Below are positions 61,039 through 64,000 of a stretch of 64,000 bases of DNA, piece after piece (positions within the stretch are counted from its first letter, which is position 1; each line of letters begins with the position of its first letter). The notes below the pieces were generated by a model that saw only the letters and a list, made by a program, of their open reading frames with translations, was not told where the DNA came from and did not search any database. This DNA comes from Anoplolepis gracilipes (Eukaryota; Arthropoda; Insecta; Hymenoptera; Formicidae). The stretch lies in contig NC_132972.1 in NCBI RefSeq assembly GCF_047496725.1, forward strand, positions 3,216,001 to 3,280,000. The letters are read 5' to 3'. A program made the position numbers and the translations under genes.

Positions 61039-63971
61039 ATGTTTCGGTTTCTTTTAGTGGCCGCGGCTTTGGTGTTGATCGACGCAGAAATTAGGTATGT
61101 ACACACTTTATATTACATTAGCCGTCAACTACAATGAAGCCGTAAGCCGTAAAAATTAATCAATCATATTTCATTATTTTTTCACATTCAACTGTGATTA
61201 ATCAATTTCTTAAATCTTGAGTCTTCAAATATCATTGTAAACGACGATAATAAATATTGAATTTATAAAGATCTCATGATATTTGACTTCCTGAAATCGA
61301 TAGGAAATTTACGTAAATGTGTGATTGCGTTTTAAGAATTGGACGAAATTTTAAAAATGTATATTTGTTTATTATTATTAATAAAAAAATAAATGTAGGG
61401 TGTTTTTGAAAAAAAAAAATATTATTTATGAATTCGTGAAGCTCATGGTTTTATCTACCTTATCAAGAATATTCTTACCGCCCTTTTTAAAATAGTAAAC
61501 TATTTTTTAACGTGTAAATGTGTGAACTAAATAATGAGCTGCTTCTTCTTATTTGTTTTTATTTTTTACACTATCCTTACACACATTCTATTTCTAATAA
61601 ATACAGTTATATAATTTTGAATTATTTCTTTCTATAAGATTACATGCAACAGTCTCTTTCATTAAAAATCATATTCTCTTAATTTATACTGCCTGAAGAC
61701 TTTAGACTAAATTACATAATATTTAAGATACATACATATATACAATGTATAAATCTTATAATTTTAAAAAATATTAGTTTAGTTAATTAAAGTTTGTTAC
61801 ATAGTAATGTTTACATATGTAATCCTTTGTATTGTAAATATGTGTTGAATAATTTTGATTTTTGTAACAATTAAACGTATGTAGTTACGTTTTGTTATAA
61901 CTTATATTTTTTTTAAATGTCTGCTACTATCAGTAAAAATATAACTATATATTATATATGTATGTGTCTGTATATGTATGCATGTAACAAAATGTTCTAA
62001 TTTTAAGAATTCCATTATACAAGAAGGATTCTATTCGTAAAACTTTGGAGAAAAAGGGTATTGACGTGAAAAAATTTTTGGCTAACAATGGTGTATCGGA
62101 ACCTTTGAAAAATTATCTAGATGTATCATACTTTGGTGATATCTCTATCGGAACTCCGCCACAACCATTTACAATACTATTTGATACTGGATCTTCAAAT
62201 CTTTGGGTACCATCGGTAAATTGTGCTTCTGACAATGAGGCTTGTCGTAAGTATCTAATATATGTATACAGGATAATAATTAATTTGCATCATAAGTACA
62301 TAACAATTTTTAATTACGCGGCTTACGAATGTATATTTGTCTAACAAAAGGAGTGAAGGAGTATTTTATTTTATATTTCCTTCTTTATTTTAAACAGATA
62401 AACATGGTTATAAACTTTTCGATATTTTCTATCAAAACATATCGTTATTAGTGAGTGCAAATTAACTAACACTTATGTTAGTATATGAATGTTATTATTT
62501 GTTTAATATGCATTTTACTATTTATTATAAAACTCTATTCTGTTAATTATATTTTTTAAATCTAATTATTTTCTTTAAACAAGATAAATAAATTGCAATT
62601 TTAAGAATTAAAATTATTGATATGTAGATTTCACAAAACAAAGCTTTACAATTTACATTCACAGACTTATTTATGCAACTTATCACACTCACTCTCTGAA
62701 AATACAAATAAGCCTTAACACACAAAAATAACTTTTTAAAACAAAAACATTTACATTTATCTGATAATTCAAACAAGCATTATTTATTCGGATCAATAAA
62801 CTTTTTTTATTTTGGAAAATTTTTTAATACTGTCAATTTGTGATATTATTTACTACTTTGTTACAGAAACACATAATAAATATGATAGCAGCAAATCCAG
62901 CACATATCAACCAAATGGTGAGCAGTTTGCTATTCAGTATGGGACTGGCAGTTTAACTGGATTCTTATCTACTGATACAGTGAATGTGAGTCTTCATTAA
63001 TCAAATAATCCAATACAATCATAACTACAATCATAGTTTATAAACATTTTCTATTTTCTCGTTATTCTCGTGATAATACTTTACTACTAATACTAATTTT
63101 TATATAGGTTGCCGGGGTTCAAGTTCAAGACCAAACATTCGCAGAAGCAGTTGAGGAGCCAGGCAACACGTTTAATGTTGCACAGTTTGACGGAATCTTG
63201 GGCATGGGTTATTCTACGATAGCCGTAGATGGAGTAACAACTGTTTTCGATAACATGGTCCGTCAAGGCCTAATATCACCACCTGTTTTCAGCTTCTATC
63301 TAAATCGGTTTGTGTCTGCTTTTCACTTATGCACAGTGTACATGTGTTATACATGTGTTTTTAATTTAAAAAATATATATATTTCAATATATGAAATATA
63401 CAATCTGCAGAGACCCTTCAGCTTCTCCAGGAGGTGAATTGGTATTGGGTGGTGCCAATCCCGATCATTACGTTGGTGAGATTACATATATTCCTGTTAC
63501 TCAAGAAGGATACTGGCAATTTAGCATGGATAGGTACCTTATTTCCTAAATTACACTGATCATATACACTGATCATGTTGCAACAAATAATTAACGTTTT
63601 CTTTATAGTGTCCTGCTAGGTAATAGTCAGGTCGGGTGCCAGGGTGGCTGCCAAGCTATTGCTGACACAGGTACCTCACTAATAGTTGGACCAGCATCTG
63701 ATATTGCCAATATTAACAACGCCATTGGAGCTGATTATTATGGAAACGTAAATAAAGAATCATATTTTTTTAATAACATGGTATTCTGTAGCTAAATCAT
63801 AAAATGTTACTAATCTATGTATGTTAATATTTATTATATATTATTAATTAGTACTTTAATATTATCTTTTGTTTAAAGGTGGATTGTAATTCGCTTCCTA
63901 ATTTGCCTGATATTAGTTTTGTTATAAATGGTAATTCGTTCAATCTTACCCCTGAAGAATATATTCTTCAA
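61039..63971 (+). CDS. cathD: Cathepsin D-like lysosomal aspartic protease (3' truncated)
   Basis: Seven exons lie in the window: 61039-61094, 62008-62246, 62867-62985, 63108-63307, 63411-63533, 63609-63747 and 63879-63971. They give about 323 codons, and the gene continues past the right edge. MFRFLLVAAALVLIDAEIR is a signal peptide, followed by a short propeptide (IPLYKKDSIRKTLEKKGI). Mature-enzyme landmarks are SYFGDISIGTPPQPF, the first active-site FDTGSSNLWVPS, the flap IQYGTGSLTGFLS, FDGILGMGYSTIAVDGV, and the second active-site IADTGTSLIVGP. The layout is that of the pepsin-fold A1 family, and the sequence is close to insect lysosomal aspartic protease, which degrades proteins in lysosomes or the gut lumen (family knowledge). 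All phases agree. The second cysteine-rich C-terminal region and the stop codon are outside the window. Confidence 0.92.
61095..62007 (+). other. First intron of the cathepsin D-like gene
   Basis: A 0.9 kb AT-rich intron from gtatgt to tttaag. No other feature is recognised. Confidence 0.75.
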
Positions 63972-64000
63972 GTAAGTATTATGGTTTATATTTTAATTTT

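Noticed and set aside
1..64000. CRISPR arrays, bacterial-type operons, riboswitches, tRNA or rRNA genes
   Set aside because: None were seen. The sequence is eukaryotic nuclear DNA, and no cloverleaf or regularly spaced repeats with unique spacers were recognised by eye.

Overview
The window is nuclear DNA of an insect, most likely a hymenopteran such as an ant or wasp. The evidence is interrupted genes with GT-AG introns, strongly AT-rich introns and spacers against CpG-rich exons, many microsatellites, mariner-type and MITE-like debris, and protein families that are animal-specific. The species cannot be fixed from the sequence alone.

Five intact or end-truncated genes and one decayed gene are supported. 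(1) On the + strand, about 1982-22417 is the 3' part of a nephrin-family cell-adhesion gene (sticks-and-stones/hibris type): eight Ig domains, one FN3 domain, a transmembrane exon and a proline-rich tail ending in Gly-His-Leu-Val. Its 5' end lies left of the window. (2) On the - strand, 43108-37239 is a complete seven-exon CTTNBP2/nausicaa gene (cortactin-binding coiled-coil protein, about 640 aa). (3) On the + strand, 44742-47158 is a complete five-exon MEAK7 (TLDc-domain) gene of 481 aa. (4) On the - strand, 51627-47668 is DNA2 nuclease-helicase, two exons and about 1229 aa. (5) On the - strand, about 58296-53994 is a C11orf54-like (DUF1907) gene with an in-frame stop and no recognisable C-terminal metal site, probably a pseudogene. 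(6) On the + strand, from 61039 to the right edge, is a cathepsin D-type lysosomal aspartic protease, truncated by the window end.

Layout: naus and MEAK7 are divergent across a 1.6 kb CpG-rich spacer, and MEAK7 and DNA2 converge tail to tail about 0.5 kb apart. A gene-poor stretch of nearly 15 kb separates the nephrin stop codon from the naus stop codon and may hold long 3' UTRs. The remaining DNA is AT-rich intron or spacer with simple repeats, a mariner-like element bounded by TA, a MITE-like family with three copies in nephrin introns, and several inverted repeats.

The most notable observation is a pair of adjacent, phase-matched exons in the nephrin gene (16324-16476 and 16525-16680), each encoding a different juxtamembrane and transmembrane segment. 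Only 48 nt separate them, which is probably too short to splice, so they look mutually exclusive. Apart from the naus/MEAK7 promoter proximity, the genes show no sign of shared pathway or operon-like organisation.
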